Shown in pieces: positions 18,588 through 27,660 of a stretch of 64,000 bases of DNA. The notes beneath the pieces are model-generated. The model worked only from the letters and a program-made list of their open reading frames with translations. It did no database searches and was not told the DNA's origin. Location: the NCBI GenBank assembly GCA_044507625.1, contig JBIQJE010000009.1:1-64000 (forward strand). The letters run 5' to 3'. The position numbers and the translations under genes are program-made. The stretch comes from Hyphomicrobium_A sp044507625 (lineage in GTDB: Bacteria > Pseudomonadota > Alphaproteobacteria > Rhizobiales > Hyphomicrobiaceae). How positions within the stretch are numbered: position 1 is the first letter of the stretch; each line of letters begins with the position of its first letter.

Positions 18588-19172
18588 TTAGCCGGCCGCG
18601 CGCCGGGCCATCAGGCCGCTCTTGAGGTTGCTCAGCGCGAGCCGCAGCCGCTCGTCGGCGATGCCGGAAAGCTCGGGGGCGGAGCAGGGCGCCACCGTAA
18701 TCGGCGCAGGCAACGGGCGCTCCGCGCGCTCGGGCAGCGGCGCCTGCAGGATGCGCAGCTCCGCAACGGCACGATAGCCGAAGTGGGCGTTGATGCGCTC
18801 CATGATCTGCTGGGCCTTGTATTGCACGTCGAGCGCCCGCGCCGGCTCCACGCGGATGACCAGCGTCGCTCCCGGTCGCCCCGCCGCGCCGTCCTCGGTC
18901 TCCCCGCCGAAATCGACGCCCCGCGGCCATTTCAGGCGCTCGGGCGCTGTGTAAGCCGCCACGTCCCGGCCGACGATCGCGACCCAGTCGGTGATCAGGG
19001 CCGCCGCTGCGAAACCGTACTTTTCGAACGCCTTGTGCGTCAGCTTGGGGATATAGCTTCCGACGGCGCGTGCCGCGATATAACCCCGCGCGCGGGCTTC
19101 GATGCGCCCGTTGCCCGTCCAGGAATTGGCGCGGATTGAAGGTCGGCGTGCCGTCGCTACGTTGCTGGCCAT
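18588..19172 (-). CDS. DUF721 (DciA-like) protein
   Basis: This 194-residue protein contains the DUF721 domain: FAAAALITDWVAIVGRDVA is the conserved helix with W, and LVIRVEPARALDVQYKAQ is the strand-loop pair. DUF721 includes DciA, a replicative-helicase loader of many bacteria. The long alphaproteobacterial version has an extra C-terminal half, so helicase loading is possible but not shown. It is divergent from mutY and upstream of the two DsbA-like genes and smc, an order I associate with Hyphomicrobiales. Confidence 0.82.
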   Translation of the reverse strand: MASNVATARRPSIRANSWTGNGRIEARARGYIAARAVGSYIPKLTHKAFEKYGFAAAALITDWVAIVGRDVAAYTAPERLKWPRGVDFGGETEDGAAGRPGATLVIRVEPARALDVQYKAQQIMERINAHFGYRAVAELRILQAPLPERAERPLPAPITVAPCSAPELSGIADERLRLALSNLKSGLMARRAAG

Positions 19173-19260
19173 GGGGCTTTGTCCGCCGTCGAGAGTTTGC
19201 AGTGCGGTATTCGACGCTTACCATCAGGGGATCGATTCGCGGGCGCCGGGAGATGATCCC

Positions 19261-20367
19261 TTGACTGCTGTTGCGCGAAAGCAACTGCCGCTACGTCCGG
19301 CCGGACCGGACACGGTGGATGCGCTGCTGGGTTGGTACGACGAGGAGCGGCGCGAGCTGCCCTGGCGTGTCGCCCCGGGCAAGCGCGCCAATCCCTATCG
19401 CGTCTGGCTCAGCGAGATCATGCTGCAGCAGACGACGGTGAAGGCCGTCATCCCGTTCTATCTGCGCTTCCTCGCCCGCTGGCCCACGGTGAAGGCGCTC
19501 GCTGCCGCCCCACTCGATGACGTGCTCGCCGCCTGGGCGGGCCTTGGCTATTACAGCCGCGCCCGCAACCTGCATAAGTGCGCGATTACCGTGGCGGAGG
19601 ATTACGGCGGCAAGTTCCCGAGCACCGTTGGCGAGCTGCAGAAGCTCCCGGGCATCGGGCCCTATACCGCTGCCGCCATCGCCGCCATCGCGTTCGGCGC
19701 CTCGGCAACGCCGGTGGATGGCAACGTCGAGCGGGTGGTCGCGCGCCTCTTCGCGGTGCGCCAGCCGCTGCCCAATGCCAAGACGGAGCTGAAGCGCCTC
19801 GCCGCCACCCTCACGCCCGAGCACCGCGCCGGCGACTTCGCCCAGGCGATGATGGATCTCGGCGCCGGCATCTGCACGCCGCGCAGGCCCTCTTGCCTCG
19901 TCTGTCCGGTGCAGTCCGATTGCGCAGCCGCCGCCCATGGGATCGCGGAGGCGCTGCCGATGCGGCTCGAACGGGCCGAGCGCCCGCAGCGGGTGGGTTA
20001 CGCTTTCGTGGCGCTGAGCGAGGACGGACGCGTGCTGTTGCGCCGCCGTCCCGAAGCAGGGTTGCTCGGCGGCATGCTGGAGGTTCCCGGCAGCGAGTGG
20101 GGCGACCTGCTGCCGCCCTTGAACGAAACGCTCCGCACCGCGCCCGTGCGCGCCGACTGGTGGGCGGTGCCGGGCACGGTGGTGCATGTCTTTACGCACT
20201 TCCGCCTGGAGGTGATCGTCTACCGTGCGCTCGTGCCGGCCGACGCGACCTTGACGTTCTGGGCCGATCCCGACCGTTGCCAGTGGGTCGCGCGCCGTGA
20301 TCTCCACGCCGCCGCGGTGCCGAGCGTGATGCGCAAGATCATCGCCCACGCCCTGACGGAAAACTAA
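19261..20367 (+). CDS. mutY: A/G-specific adenine DNA glycosylase
   Basis: This 368-residue base-excision repair enzyme removes adenine opposite 8-oxoG. SEIMLQQTTV carries the catalytic Glu, LPGIGPYTAAAIAAIAFG is the helix-hairpin-helix, and VDGNVERV has the catalytic Asp. The 4Fe-4S ligands are CTPRRPSCLVCPVQSDC (C-x6-C-x2-C-x5-C). A NUDIX-like C-terminal domain that reads 8-oxoG follows. I choose TTG 19261, which has GGGAG nine bases upstream. A longer frame would run back into the divergent DUF721 gene. The stop overlaps the end of the convergent neighbour by four bases. Confidence 0.95.
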   Translation: MTAVARKQLPLRPAGPDTVDALLGWYDEERRELPWRVAPGKRANPYRVWLSEIMLQQTTVKAVIPFYLRFLARWPTVKALAAAPLDDVLAAWAGLGYYSRARNLHKCAITVAEDYGGKFPSTVGELQKLPGIGPYTAAAIAAIAFGASATPVDGNVERVVARLFAVRQPLPNAKTELKRLAATLTPEHRAGDFAQAMMDLGAGICTPRRPSCLVCPVQSDCAAAAHGIAEALPMRLERAERPQRVGYAFVALSEDGRVLLRRRPEAGLLGGMLEVPGSEWGDLLPPLNETLRTAPVRADWWAVPGTVVHVFTHFRLEVIVYRALVPADATLTFWADPDRCQWVARRDLHAAAVPSVMRKIIAHALTEN

Positions 20368-22307
20368 CCCCGCGGCGGGCGTCGGCGTTCGTTGAACCAG
20401 GAGCGGTATTCGGTCATTTTCTGACGCTGCGCGCCCGATGCGCGCTTCTTGCAGGTGGCGGCTTCGTCGCTGTCCGGCGCTGCGCCCCAACGCAATTCCA
20501 CGCAGTCGTTGATATTGTAAGCCATCTCCAGATCGGGCGCGCGCGCGACGACATCCTTGAGCGTCAGCGGCCAAAGAGAGCCGTCGGTGCGCGTGTATTC
20601 GAATTTGCGCGCGGCGAGCTCGCTGGCGAGCACGCTTTCGAGCTCCGCCTTTACGTCGGCCGCGGTCTTGTCCTTCGGCATCGCGTAGCGCTCCGGCCGG
20701 CGCGCCACGCGCTCAGGGAAACCGCGCACGACGTCGGTTGCGATCAGCAGGCGTAGGTCGCGCGAGGGCGTGGCGAAGTCTTCCCACGCGCCCGTCGTCT
20801 CGAAGATGGATGCGCCATCCGGCATCGAGACTTCGCCGCCGCCTTTGATCTGATATTGGCGGCCGTTCTCCACCGACGTCACGCGCGCACGCACCTGCTC
20901 ATCGAGCGCGGTGATTGCTTCGCGGATCGCCCGCAGCGGATCGAGCGGATCGGGCGACATCAGATCGTCCATGCGGTCATAGAAATCCTCGACTCCGAGC
21001 TGCGACTGCTCGAGCGAGAAATCCGCATAGTCGGGGTTTTTCGCGATCTCCGCGTTCGTCAGCCGCCGCAGTTTGCCGTCGCGGCCGGCGACGACGGGCC
21101 GGAACCGCTTGAAGCCGGGGCTGCCGAGAGCAGGGTCCTGCGCGAAAAGGAAGTTGCCGCGCCAGAAGCGCTTGCGCGCAATGGTGCCGTCGGGCTGCCC
21201 GTCGACGGCGAGAATGACGCCCGCGCTATCGGCCGTCTGCGGCACCCGCTTTGCGATCACCAGCAGGTGGCCGTAGGGATCGGCGTAGACGGTGCCGGGC
21301 CGCAGGTTCTCCGCTTTCAGCGGCACGGGATAGTAGTCGCTGCGATCATCGTCGGCGGCCGTGCGCCCGGAGCCGGAGTGCACGCCGTTGGCAACCGTGT
21401 TGCGCAGGTAATAGCCGAATGAGGGCACGAGCCCCGGCGGCCGCAGGGATACCTTCGTCTGCGGCGGGGGCTTTGCCGATGTTGACCCTGTGAACAGCCC
21501 GAAGAAATCCGCCGGCGGAGGCGTCTTCGGCGCGGGCGGCTCCGGTGGCGGCTCTTCGTTGGCGATGTTCCACCACACCGGGCATTGCGGAGGCTTGCCG
21601 CCGCCGCCCCGCGTGCACTTCGCGTACCCGTAAGGCAGACCCATCTTGAATGCGAAATAGGCGCGCAGGAAATAGGGAAGGTCGGCGCAGTCGGGCCGGA
21701 TGACGAGGCCCTTCTGGTCTTCGCCGAGGCCGAGATGATTGAAAAGGACATTGCGCTGCCGGTCACGCAGGACCTCGTGCAACGCCTTCCACGACGGCGC
21801 TTCCTCGAGCGGTGCGTCGAACAGTTTCTCGATCCAGGCCGAGTAGATGTTCTCCATCGAGCGGTCCCACGCCGCACGCACCGGCCATACGCTCGCGTTC
21901 GTCTGCCGCGGCGGCGCAGCCGCGGCGCGGCGCACTTCGATGGGGCGGGTGATCGTCGCGCACGCGTCCGTCGCACCATCGCGCGTCAACTTCGCCTGCC
22001 AGGTTCCCGCGGCGGGCGAGGCCACCTCGGCGGACCAGAAGTAGGGCGGGCCGCCGTGCCGCTCGCGCGTCGTAACAGCAATTTTGCCGTTAGGTGCAAC
22101 GAGCGAAAGCTCCCCGTCGAGCGCGTTCTCGACGGTGAAGATCACCCGCAGCGGCGCGCCCTTCCAGGGCGAGTTGGGAGAGGCGAGCACCGCGATGCCG
22201 GCGTCCTCGCATTTGGCCGCCGGTGGCTGCGCCCGTGCGTGCGAAGCGGCGGACAGCATCGCGATCAGCGACAGCGTCGCTACGGCAAAACGGCAGTTGG
22301 GAAACAC
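20364..22307 (-). CDS. Large exported protein of unknown function, possible Cys/His peptidase-like fold
   Basis: This 647-residue protein has a Sec signal peptide (LSLIAMLSAASHARA). After a 100-residue beta-rich domain (VIFTVENALDGELSLVAP), it has a region with one prominent Cys in RPDCADLPYFLRAYFAFK. A later segment, RPGTVYADPYGHLLVIAKR, resembles the His strand of NlpC/P60 or other papain-like folds. A PPPEPPAPKTPPP linker sits between them. The Cys-to-His order and spacing suggest a cysteine-peptidase-like fold, but this is inference from two motifs only. The C-terminal half (PERYAMPKDKTAADVKAELE, CVELRWGAAPDSDEAATCKK) matches nothing I know. It is convergent with mutY. Confidence 0.7.
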   Translation of the reverse strand: MFPNCRFAVATLSLIAMLSAASHARAQPPAAKCEDAGIAVLASPNSPWKGAPLRVIFTVENALDGELSLVAPNGKIAVTTRERHGGPPYFWSAEVASPAAGTWQAKLTRDGATDACATITRPIEVRRAAAAPPRQTNASVWPVRAAWDRSMENIYSAWIEKLFDAPLEEAPSWKALHEVLRDRQRNVLFNHLGLGEDQKGLVIRPDCADLPYFLRAYFAFKMGLPYGYAKCTRGGGGKPPQCPVWWNIANEEPPPEPPAPKTPPPADFFGLFTGSTSAKPPPQTKVSLRPPGLVPSFGYYLRNTVANGVHSGSGRTAADDDRSDYYPVPLKAENLRPGTVYADPYGHLLVIAKRVPQTADSAGVILAVDGQPDGTIARKRFWRGNFLFAQDPALGSPGFKRFRPVVAGRDGKLRRLTNAEIAKNPDYADFSLEQSQLGVEDFYDRMDDLMSPDPLDPLRAIREAITALDEQVRARVTSVENGRQYQIKGGGEVSMPDGASIFETTGAWEDFATPSRDLRLLIATDVVRGFPERVARRPERYAMPKDKTAADVKAELESVLASELAARKFEYTRTDGSLWPLTLKDVVARAPDLEMAYNINDCVELRWGAAPDSDEAATCKKRASGAQRQKMTEYRSWFNERRRPPRG

Positions 22308-22342
22308 CAGATCCCCCTCGATCCTCCGACGGCTGCACTAGA

Positions 22343-22490
22343 GTGCTTCCGGAAAAGTGGGAAACCGGTTTTCCGACAGGAAGCACGATAGATAGAGAGT
22401 GCTTCCGAAAAAGTTGGCGCCGGTTTCCGATCAGAAGCACGCAAGCAAAAGCGTAGAGCCGCTCCATGATTCCATGAAAGTCGACGGCTC
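22343..22490. repeat. Intergenic palindromes upstream of the exported-protein gene
   Basis: Copy one (22343-22386) reads GTGCTTCC-GGAAAAGTGGGAAACCGG-TTTTCCGACAGGAAGCAC. Copy two (22399-22440) is a diverged version. A weaker palindrome, GAGCCG...CGGCTC with GATTCCAT in its core, lies at 22456-22490. They fill part of a 375-bp gap (22308-22682). The rest of that gap, 22491-22682, shows nothing I recognise. Confidence 0.8.
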
Positions 22491-22682
22491 GAGCAGCATA
22501 GTGGCAGGACTTTGGCTTAAATCATGGCGAAACCGCCGTTCCGTCCACAAATGAAGCCGATATCCGGCGCTCATCGCGGGTATTTCGGCGTCGGGATGTG
22601 TTTTGCGGTTAACGGCAGGGCCGTCGGCAGCGCTGCGCGCTGCATAACGCGCCAACAGGCGCATATCTTCGAGCGGTAGCCT

Positions 22683-24287
22683 TCAGGCCGCGACGTCGTC
22701 CGCTTTCCAAGCGGCGTTGCCGCGCAGCATGAATGCTCTCAGCGCCTCTATTTCGAGCGGCGGCGCGATCACATAGCCCTGCACGTAGCCCACGATCCCC
22801 GTCGCGCGGAGCAGGTTGAGGCGCGTGAGGGTTTCGACGCCCTCGACGATGATCGAGCGGCCCGTCGTCTTCACCATCTCGATCACCTGCACGAGCATGC
22901 GGCCCATGATGCTGTCCGGCGGCGACATGGCGAACGAGCGGTCGAGCTTCACGCCATCGACCGGAAGGCGCGCCACGCGCTCGATGCTCGAATACCCGGT
23001 GCCGAAATCGTCGATGTAGGTTTTGACGCCCGCGGCAGCGAGTGCTTCGACCGTAGCCTGCGCCTTTTCCAGATCGATGTCGTGGAATTCGATGAGCTCG
23101 ATGGCGACGCGGAAGCGATGCGGCTGATTCAGGAACTTCGCAAAGATCTTGAGCAGCCGCCCGCTGTCGAAATCGCAGGCGAAGACGTTGAAGTTGACCT
23201 CGAGCGGATGCGAGCACGGCGGAGGATGTTCGTTGAGATCGGCGAATGCCCGGTCCGCTACCATCTGCGTGAACTCGGCCGTGCGCTTGGCCTTCACCAC
23301 GATGTCGATGAAGTTGGCGGGGCTGACCACCGTTCCATCGACGTCGACCCACCGCGCGAGGGCTTCGACGCACGCGACCTCGTCCGAGCTGATGTCCACG
23401 ATCGGCTGATAGAGCACCAGCACCGACTGGGTATCGAGACGGCGCAGGAAGCGCGCTTCGAACGACCAGTAATCCCGCAGCCACCGAACGATCGTGAACG
23501 CGCAGATCCAGGCGAACATCGCCGTCAGCACGACCGTGGAGGAAAGGATGGTGATGGAACTGCGCGCCCAGCCGATGAGGTCGGCGCGGGAGGCGACGCA
23601 GTGCAAACCCTGGCTGTCGCAAGCGATCGAGGAGACGGTGGTGAGACGGCGCATCCACGTTTCCGGCTTCTTGCTGATCAGCTCCTTATAGAGGTTCTCC
23701 GTGCCGGCAATGGTCCAGACCCGGTCGCCGGAGCGGGCGACCAGCTCCCGGCTGAGCCATCCGACCTCGTTCTCGCTGCCGTAGGGCGGAATGGCGACCG
23801 CAAAGTCTCCGATCTGCGCGATCGTACCGACGGCATCGGTAAGGCCGATCGGTCCGAGGTTGCGCTGGATCCGCCAGCTGATCCGTTCGGGGCCGCTGGG
23901 TGGAACGTCCTCCTCGCCGAGGAATACGCGCTCGGTGAAGCTCGCTCGGGATGTGGAGCAGCTCACATAGCCGCTGGGGGCGTAGAGAAACTCGTTGAGG
24001 CCATCGGCGAGGAAGGCGATGTGCTGCATCTGCGCCAGGAACGCGTGCGAGCAGGGAGGAGACGTCGCATCCCGCTGCATGAGTTGAAGGGCTTTGTTGA
24101 CGCTGTGCCGAATGGTGTCGGTTCGGGCAATCTCGGCCCGCTGATCCTGCGCGACGAGGCTCGCAACCTGCCAATTGACGAAGCCATAGCCGATCACCAG
24201 CAGGACAGAGAAAATGCCCGCTAACAGTACGAGGTATATCAGGCGCTGGTGTCGGCCAGCGACCAGGGCTTTCGCGAGTGCGGACAT
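22683..24287 (-). CDS. CSS-motif/EAL cyclic-di-GMP phosphodiesterase
   Basis: This 534-residue inner-membrane protein has a helix near residues 15-37, a periplasmic sensor to about 230 and a second helix (SSTVVLTAMFAWICAFTIV). The periplasmic part contains several Cys, including SPPCSH and VSCSTS, plus IACDSQGLHCVAS. This fits the CSS-motif domain, whose EAL partners are redox-controlled by DsbA/DsbB in enterobacteria. The EAL domain keeps EALAR, NFNVFA, the IELIE glutamate, DDFGTGYSS, VKLDRSF, EGVE and Q in GYVQGYVIAPP, so it looks catalytically complete. It would lower c-di-GMP and favour motility over biofilm (family knowledge). Confidence 0.9.
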   Translation of the reverse strand: MSALAKALVAGRHQRLIYLVLLAGIFSVLLVIGYGFVNWQVASLVAQDQRAEIARTDTIRHSVNKALQLMQRDATSPPCSHAFLAQMQHIAFLADGLNEFLYAPSGYVSCSTSRASFTERVFLGEEDVPPSGPERISWRIQRNLGPIGLTDAVGTIAQIGDFAVAIPPYGSENEVGWLSRELVARSGDRVWTIAGTENLYKELISKKPETWMRRLTTVSSIACDSQGLHCVASRADLIGWARSSITILSSTVVLTAMFAWICAFTIVRWLRDYWSFEARFLRRLDTQSVLVLYQPIVDISSDEVACVEALARWVDVDGTVVSPANFIDIVVKAKRTAEFTQMVADRAFADLNEHPPPCSHPLEVNFNVFACDFDSGRLLKIFAKFLNQPHRFRVAIELIEFHDIDLEKAQATVEALAAAGVKTYIDDFGTGYSSIERVARLPVDGVKLDRSFAMSPPDSIMGRMLVQVIEMVKTTGRSIIVEGVETLTRLNLLRATGIVGYVQGYVIAPPLEIEALRAFMLRGNAAWKADDVAA

Positions 24288-24555
24288 GGCTCTTCGTCTG
24301 CGACCTGAACAGGCGCTTTTGGGCTAGGAGCCACATCGTCCCTGCGAACGTTGAATATTAGGTATGCGCGCTGCGCAAATCTGGGCTGTATCCAGCGGTC
24401 GATGCAACGTGAGCCGCTCTTGGCGCCGGCCCGTCATCCCGGCAAAACAGACGAAAAACGCCCCCCAGGCCGAACCCGGAGAGCGTCTTCGTCTTTCGAT
24501 GCTTCAACTTGCCGCGGGGATAAGAGCATCCGCCGGGCAGGCTTCGGGGCTGGGC

Positions 24556-24909
24556 TTACTTGCCGCCCTTGCCGACCACGGCGAGGTGCACGTGCTGCAG
24601 GCCGGAGAAACCGAGCGCGCTGGCGGCGCCCTTCGAGAGATCGATGACGCGGCCCTTAACGAACGGTCCGCGGTCGACGATGGTGACGACGATCGAACGG
24701 CCGTTGCGCGGGTTCTTCACGCGAACCTTGGTGCCGAAAGGCAGGGTGCGGTGGGCGGCGACCATGGCGCCCGAGCTGTATGAGCGGCCGCTGGCCGTAA
24801 CCGACAGGTCCGAATAGTGCGAAGCAATTCCCGATTGGGCGCTGGCGCCATTGATGGACAGCATGGCGGCGATAGCCACGGCGAACGTTCCGACAGATAG
24901 GGCGTGCAT
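24556..24909 (-). CDS. rlpA: RlpA-like double-psi beta-barrel protein, minimal form
   Basis: This 117-residue exported protein has a signal peptide ending SINGASA. The RlpA DPBB domain follows with ASHYS (usually ASWYG), SSGAMVAAHRTLPFGTKVRV and IVDRGPFVKGRVIDLSKGAA, which holds the conserved Asp of the family. There is no SPOR domain, and it is much shorter than the enterobacterial septal RlpA. It may cleave denuded glycan or act as an expansin-like wall protein. It lies 268 bp upstream of the EAL gene and has an A/T-rich upstream region (24960-25030) likely to hold its promoter. Confidence 0.85.
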   Translation of the reverse strand: MHALSVGTFAVAIAAMLSINGASAQSGIASHYSDLSVTASGRSYSSGAMVAAHRTLPFGTKVRVKNPRNGRSIVVTIVDRGPFVKGRVIDLSKGAASALGFSGLQHVHLAVVGKGGK

Positions 24910-25168
24910 GAGACCTCCCTGGGTTGCTTATGGGGACGGGGGCTTCTTGCATGGCTGACTTCGTGAAGGAATATTCAGTGTCTTCAAAGTGATGCAATCT
25001 GCTGCAATATACTTTTTGTTAACTTGAGAAATGCCCCCTGGGCCGGGGATTCATCGCCTTCCGGCAGGTGATGGGCACGCTGCAATTTGTCGCCCTGAAT
25101 TAACGCTGACGAGCACAATTGAACGCTGTGTCAATTGAAATGGGCCGCAAACGTGGCCCGGCTGGCGC

Positions 25169-25540
25169 CTAGCGGATGGTTGCCGGCTTCGCGCCTTTGC
25201 GGGATGCAGCCGGTATCTTGCGCGTCCCTTTCACAGACTTTGTCGCGGCCTTGCGACGCGGGGGCGGCTTCCCCAGGTCGCCCGTCCCGCTGGAATCGTT
25301 GGCAGGATGTCGGCGCGCCGACTGGCGCAGAGCCTCCTTCAAGCCGGCGGGGCGGCCGTGCTTCTTCAAAAGGTCGCGGAAGGCCTCATCGGCCAGCTCC
25401 TGCATGTCCTTCATGGAGTCGCGTCCGAGAAGCTCTAGCGCCTGCAGGATCTCACGGTCGAAAGCGATGAGCTTGCGCGGCTCGGCGCCTTCGGTCCGGG
25501 CGAATTGGGAGGAACGAGAGGGGCTCTTTCTCTCCGGCAT
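25169..25540 (-). CDS. Small basic protein, possible ribbon-helix-helix type
   Basis: This 123-residue protein has a central helical stretch: KLIAFDREILQALELLGRDS, MKDMQELADEAFRDLLKKHG and then RPAGLKEALRQSARR. The tail is very basic (RRKAATKSVKGTRKIPAASRKGAK). The pattern recalls short RHH-like DNA-binding proteins found near Ku in Hyphomicrobiales, but I cannot name a family. ATG 25540 is chosen with GAGAAG just upstream; an in-frame GTG at 25558 is possible. It lies on the same strand as ku, with two palindromes between. Confidence 0.6.
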   Translation of the reverse strand: MPERKSPSRSSQFARTEGAEPRKLIAFDREILQALELLGRDSMKDMQELADEAFRDLLKKHGRPAGLKEALRQSARRHPANDSSGTGDLGKPPPRRKAATKSVKGTRKIPAASRKGAKPATIR

Positions 25541-25566
25541 CGTCTTCTCGCGGCTCACTCAGCGCC

Positions 25567-25651
25567 GGCTTCCGGTGTCCACTTTTCCGGAAGCACTCTC
25601 TATCCACCGTGCTTCTGATCGGAAAACCGGTGTCCACTTTTCCGGAAGCAC
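25567..25651. repeat. One full and one truncated RIME-like palindrome between ku and its neighbour
   Basis: The full copy (25609-25651) is GTGCTTCTGATCGGAAAACC-GGTGTCCACTTTTCCGGAAGCAC. The partial copy (25567-25596) keeps only the GGTGTCCACTTTTCCGGAAGCAC half. The full copy ends two bases before the ku stop codon. Confidence 0.8.
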
Positions 25652-25653
25652 TC

Positions 25654-26526
25654 TCAGGAAGCGCGCTTCTTGGCCCCGCGGCGCGGGGCCGGGGCGCGCC
25701 GGGCGGTCGAACGGCTGGCTTTCGCTTTGCCGCCTCCGGCCTTGCCGCCCTCGCCGATCGATTTACGCAGCGCCGACATGAGATCGATGACCTTGGCGCT
25801 GCCCGGTGCGGCCTCCTCGTGCGGCGCCTTGATTTTCTGGCCCTTGAGCTTCTTGTCGACCAGCGCGCGCAGCGCCGTGGCGTAGTGGTCCTCGAACTCC
25901 TCGGGCGTGAACTCGCCCGTCTTGCGCTCGATCAGCTCGACCGCGAGATCCACCATCTCCTTGTCGGGTTTCGCGTCGGGAACCTCGTCGAAGAACTGCG
26001 CCGGCTCCTTCAGCTCGTCCGCATAGCGCAGCATCTCCATGAGCAGCCCGTCTCCGAGCGCCGTGATGGCGACGAGCCACTCGCGCCCGGCGATGGTGAG
26101 CTGCGCGAGTCCCGCCTTCGCGGTTTTCTTGAGGGCGTCGCGGATGACGACGTAACCCTCCGCCGAGTGCTTGTCGGCGGGCGCGATGAAATACGGCCGC
26201 TCGAAATAGCGTGGGTCGATCTCCGCGACATCGACGAACTTCACGAGGTCGATGGTCTTTTTGCTCTCGAGCTTGACGGCGTTGATCTCGTCCGGATCGA
26301 GCGTGACGTAGGTGTCCGTGCCGACCTCGTAGCCCTTGACGATATCGGCGCTTTTCACCTCCCCGATGCCCTGCACGGTCTTGGTGTAGTTGATGCGCCG
26401 GCCGGAAGGCTTATGGATCTGCCGGAAGGAAATCTCCGACTTCGTCTCGACGGCGTTGTAGATCTCGACGGAGATCGAAACGAGGGAAAGGCGTAGGAAA
26501 CCTTTCCAGTATGCACGCGCGGCCAT
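25654..26526 (-). CDS. ku: Non-homologous end joining protein Ku
   Basis: This 290-residue homodimeric DNA-end binding protein recruits LigD to double-strand breaks. The Ku core begins MAARAYWKGFLRLSLVSISV and continues FRQIHKPSGRRINYTK, YEVGTDTYVTLDPDEI and HSAEGYVVIRDAL-type text. The C-terminus is an Ala/Lys/Arg-rich tail (KAKASRSTARRAPAPRRGAK). Length is as expected for bacterial Ku. ATG 26526 fits the family start. No ligD lies in the window. It is divergent from a GNAT gene with only 49 bp between. Confidence 0.95.
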   Translation of the reverse strand: MAARAYWKGFLRLSLVSISVEIYNAVETKSEISFRQIHKPSGRRINYTKTVQGIGEVKSADIVKGYEVGTDTYVTLDPDEINAVKLESKKTIDLVKFVDVAEIDPRYFERPYFIAPADKHSAEGYVVIRDALKKTAKAGLAQLTIAGREWLVAITALGDGLLMEMLRYADELKEPAQFFDEVPDAKPDKEMVDLAVELIERKTGEFTPEEFEDHYATALRALVDKKLKGQKIKAPHEEAAPGSAKVIDLMSALRKSIGEGGKAGGGKAKASRSTARRAPAPRRGAKKRAS

Positions 26527-26575
26527 CGTCTGCTCCGCAACCAACGGGGAATGCCGCCTCCACCTTAGGACGCCA

Positions 26576-27106
26576 ATGATAACAAAAAAGTTCCCCGGTC
26601 CGCAGGGGAGCGGAGAGCCGGGAGCACCGTCGATCCGGCCGTTTGTCCCTGCCGATACCCCCGCTATCTGGACGATCCTGGAGCCGATCATCCGTGAAGG
26701 CACGACCTATGCCCTTGCCCGGGACATGCCGGAAGCGGAGGCGCTGGCCTATTGGAGCGGAGGGCGGGCGGTGTTCGTCGCCGAGGTCGGAGGCGTGATC
26801 GCGGGCACGTACACGCTCGCCCCCAACCAGCGCGGCGGCGGAGACCACGTCGCCAATTGCGCCTATGCCACCGGCCCCGCCTGGCGGGGCCACGGGATCG
26901 CGCGGACGATGGTTGCCCATTCGCTAGAGGAGGCCCGGCGGTGCGGCTTCGCCGCGATGCAGTTCAACTTCGTCGTCAGCACGAACGCCCCGGCCGTTCA
27001 CCTGTGGCAGGCGTTCGGCTTCGCAATCGTGGGCCGCCTGCCTCGCGCTTTCAGGCACCCCCAGCAGGGTCCGGTCGATGCCCTCGTCATGTTCCGGGAG
27101 CTGTAG
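26576..27106 (+). CDS. GNAT-family N-acetyltransferase
   Basis: This 176-residue protein has the GNAT fold. VFVAEVGGVIAGTYTLAPN gives strands 2-4, GPAWRGHGIARTMVAHSL is the acetyl-CoA loop (R/Q-x-x-G-x-G/A variant) and MQFNFVVSTNAPAVHLWQAFGF is the C-terminal substrate part. FVVSTN-A-VHLW-FGF is typical of the MnaT/Pat-like amide acetyltransferases. The substrate is unknown. It is divergent from ku. Confidence 0.88.
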   Translation: MITKKFPGPQGSGEPGAPSIRPFVPADTPAIWTILEPIIREGTTYALARDMPEAEALAYWSGGRAVFVAEVGGVIAGTYTLAPNQRGGGDHVANCAYATGPAWRGHGIARTMVAHSLEEARRCGFAAMQFNFVVSTNAPAVHLWQAFGFAIVGRLPRAFRHPQQGPVDALVMFREL

Positions 27107-27273
27107 CCGGCTGCGGCCTTGGCACCCGCCGTATGATCGGTCCTGTGGCGCTTATTGGCGCGGCGGCGTGGCATACCGGTCACCCTTAGTTAAGCAACCG
27201 TTGTTACTTTCTCAGAATGAGGCGCGGGGGGAAAAAGGCGTTCCGTGTTCTCACCGGATCAACGAGGAAGAAC

Positions 27274-27537
27274 ATGCGGACCACCATCGCTCTCGGCTCG
27301 GCGGCCTTCGCCGCCCTGGCACTTCTCACCGTCCCCCATACGGAGGCGAGGGCTGAGTTTTACCGCACACCCTCGGGCGAGGTGAAATACCGCCGCCTGC
27401 CGCAGGATTTCCAGGGCCCGTACTACTTCTATTACAAGGGCTACGCTTATCCCTACTACCCGGGTCTCGCCTACCGTGAGCGCACCGGCGAGCTGCGTCC
27501 CACGGACGTGCCGCACCGCGAGCGCGTGCAGCGCTAA
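27274..27537 (+). CDS. Small exported tyrosine-rich protein
   Basis: This 87-residue protein has a signal peptide ending PHTEARA. The 60-residue mature part is basic and tyrosine-rich (GPYYFYYKGYAYPYYPGLAY). ATG 27274 is chosen with AACGAGG upstream; an in-frame start at 27217 would bury the signal peptide. I do not know its function. Confidence 0.6.
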   Translation: MRTTIALGSAAFAALALLTVPHTEARAEFYRTPSGEVKYRRLPQDFQGPYYFYYKGYAYPYYPGLAYRERTGELRPTDVPHRERVQR

Positions 27538-27660
27538 CGGCCGTCAGGGCTTAGGAGAAGGGCTTTCCGGGGCTTGCCCGCCTGAGCGCAGGCGGTCGCC
27601 CTGTGCGGCCATTCCGGCCCCCATAGCAGCGCCCGCGATTCATCGCCGGCGACGGAAGCG

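Noticed and set aside
22308..22682. tRNA or small RNA between the exported protein and EAL genes
   Set aside because: I found no cloverleaf or TPsiC (GGTTCGA) box; only RIME-like palindromes and a GAGCCG...CGGCTC pair are visible.
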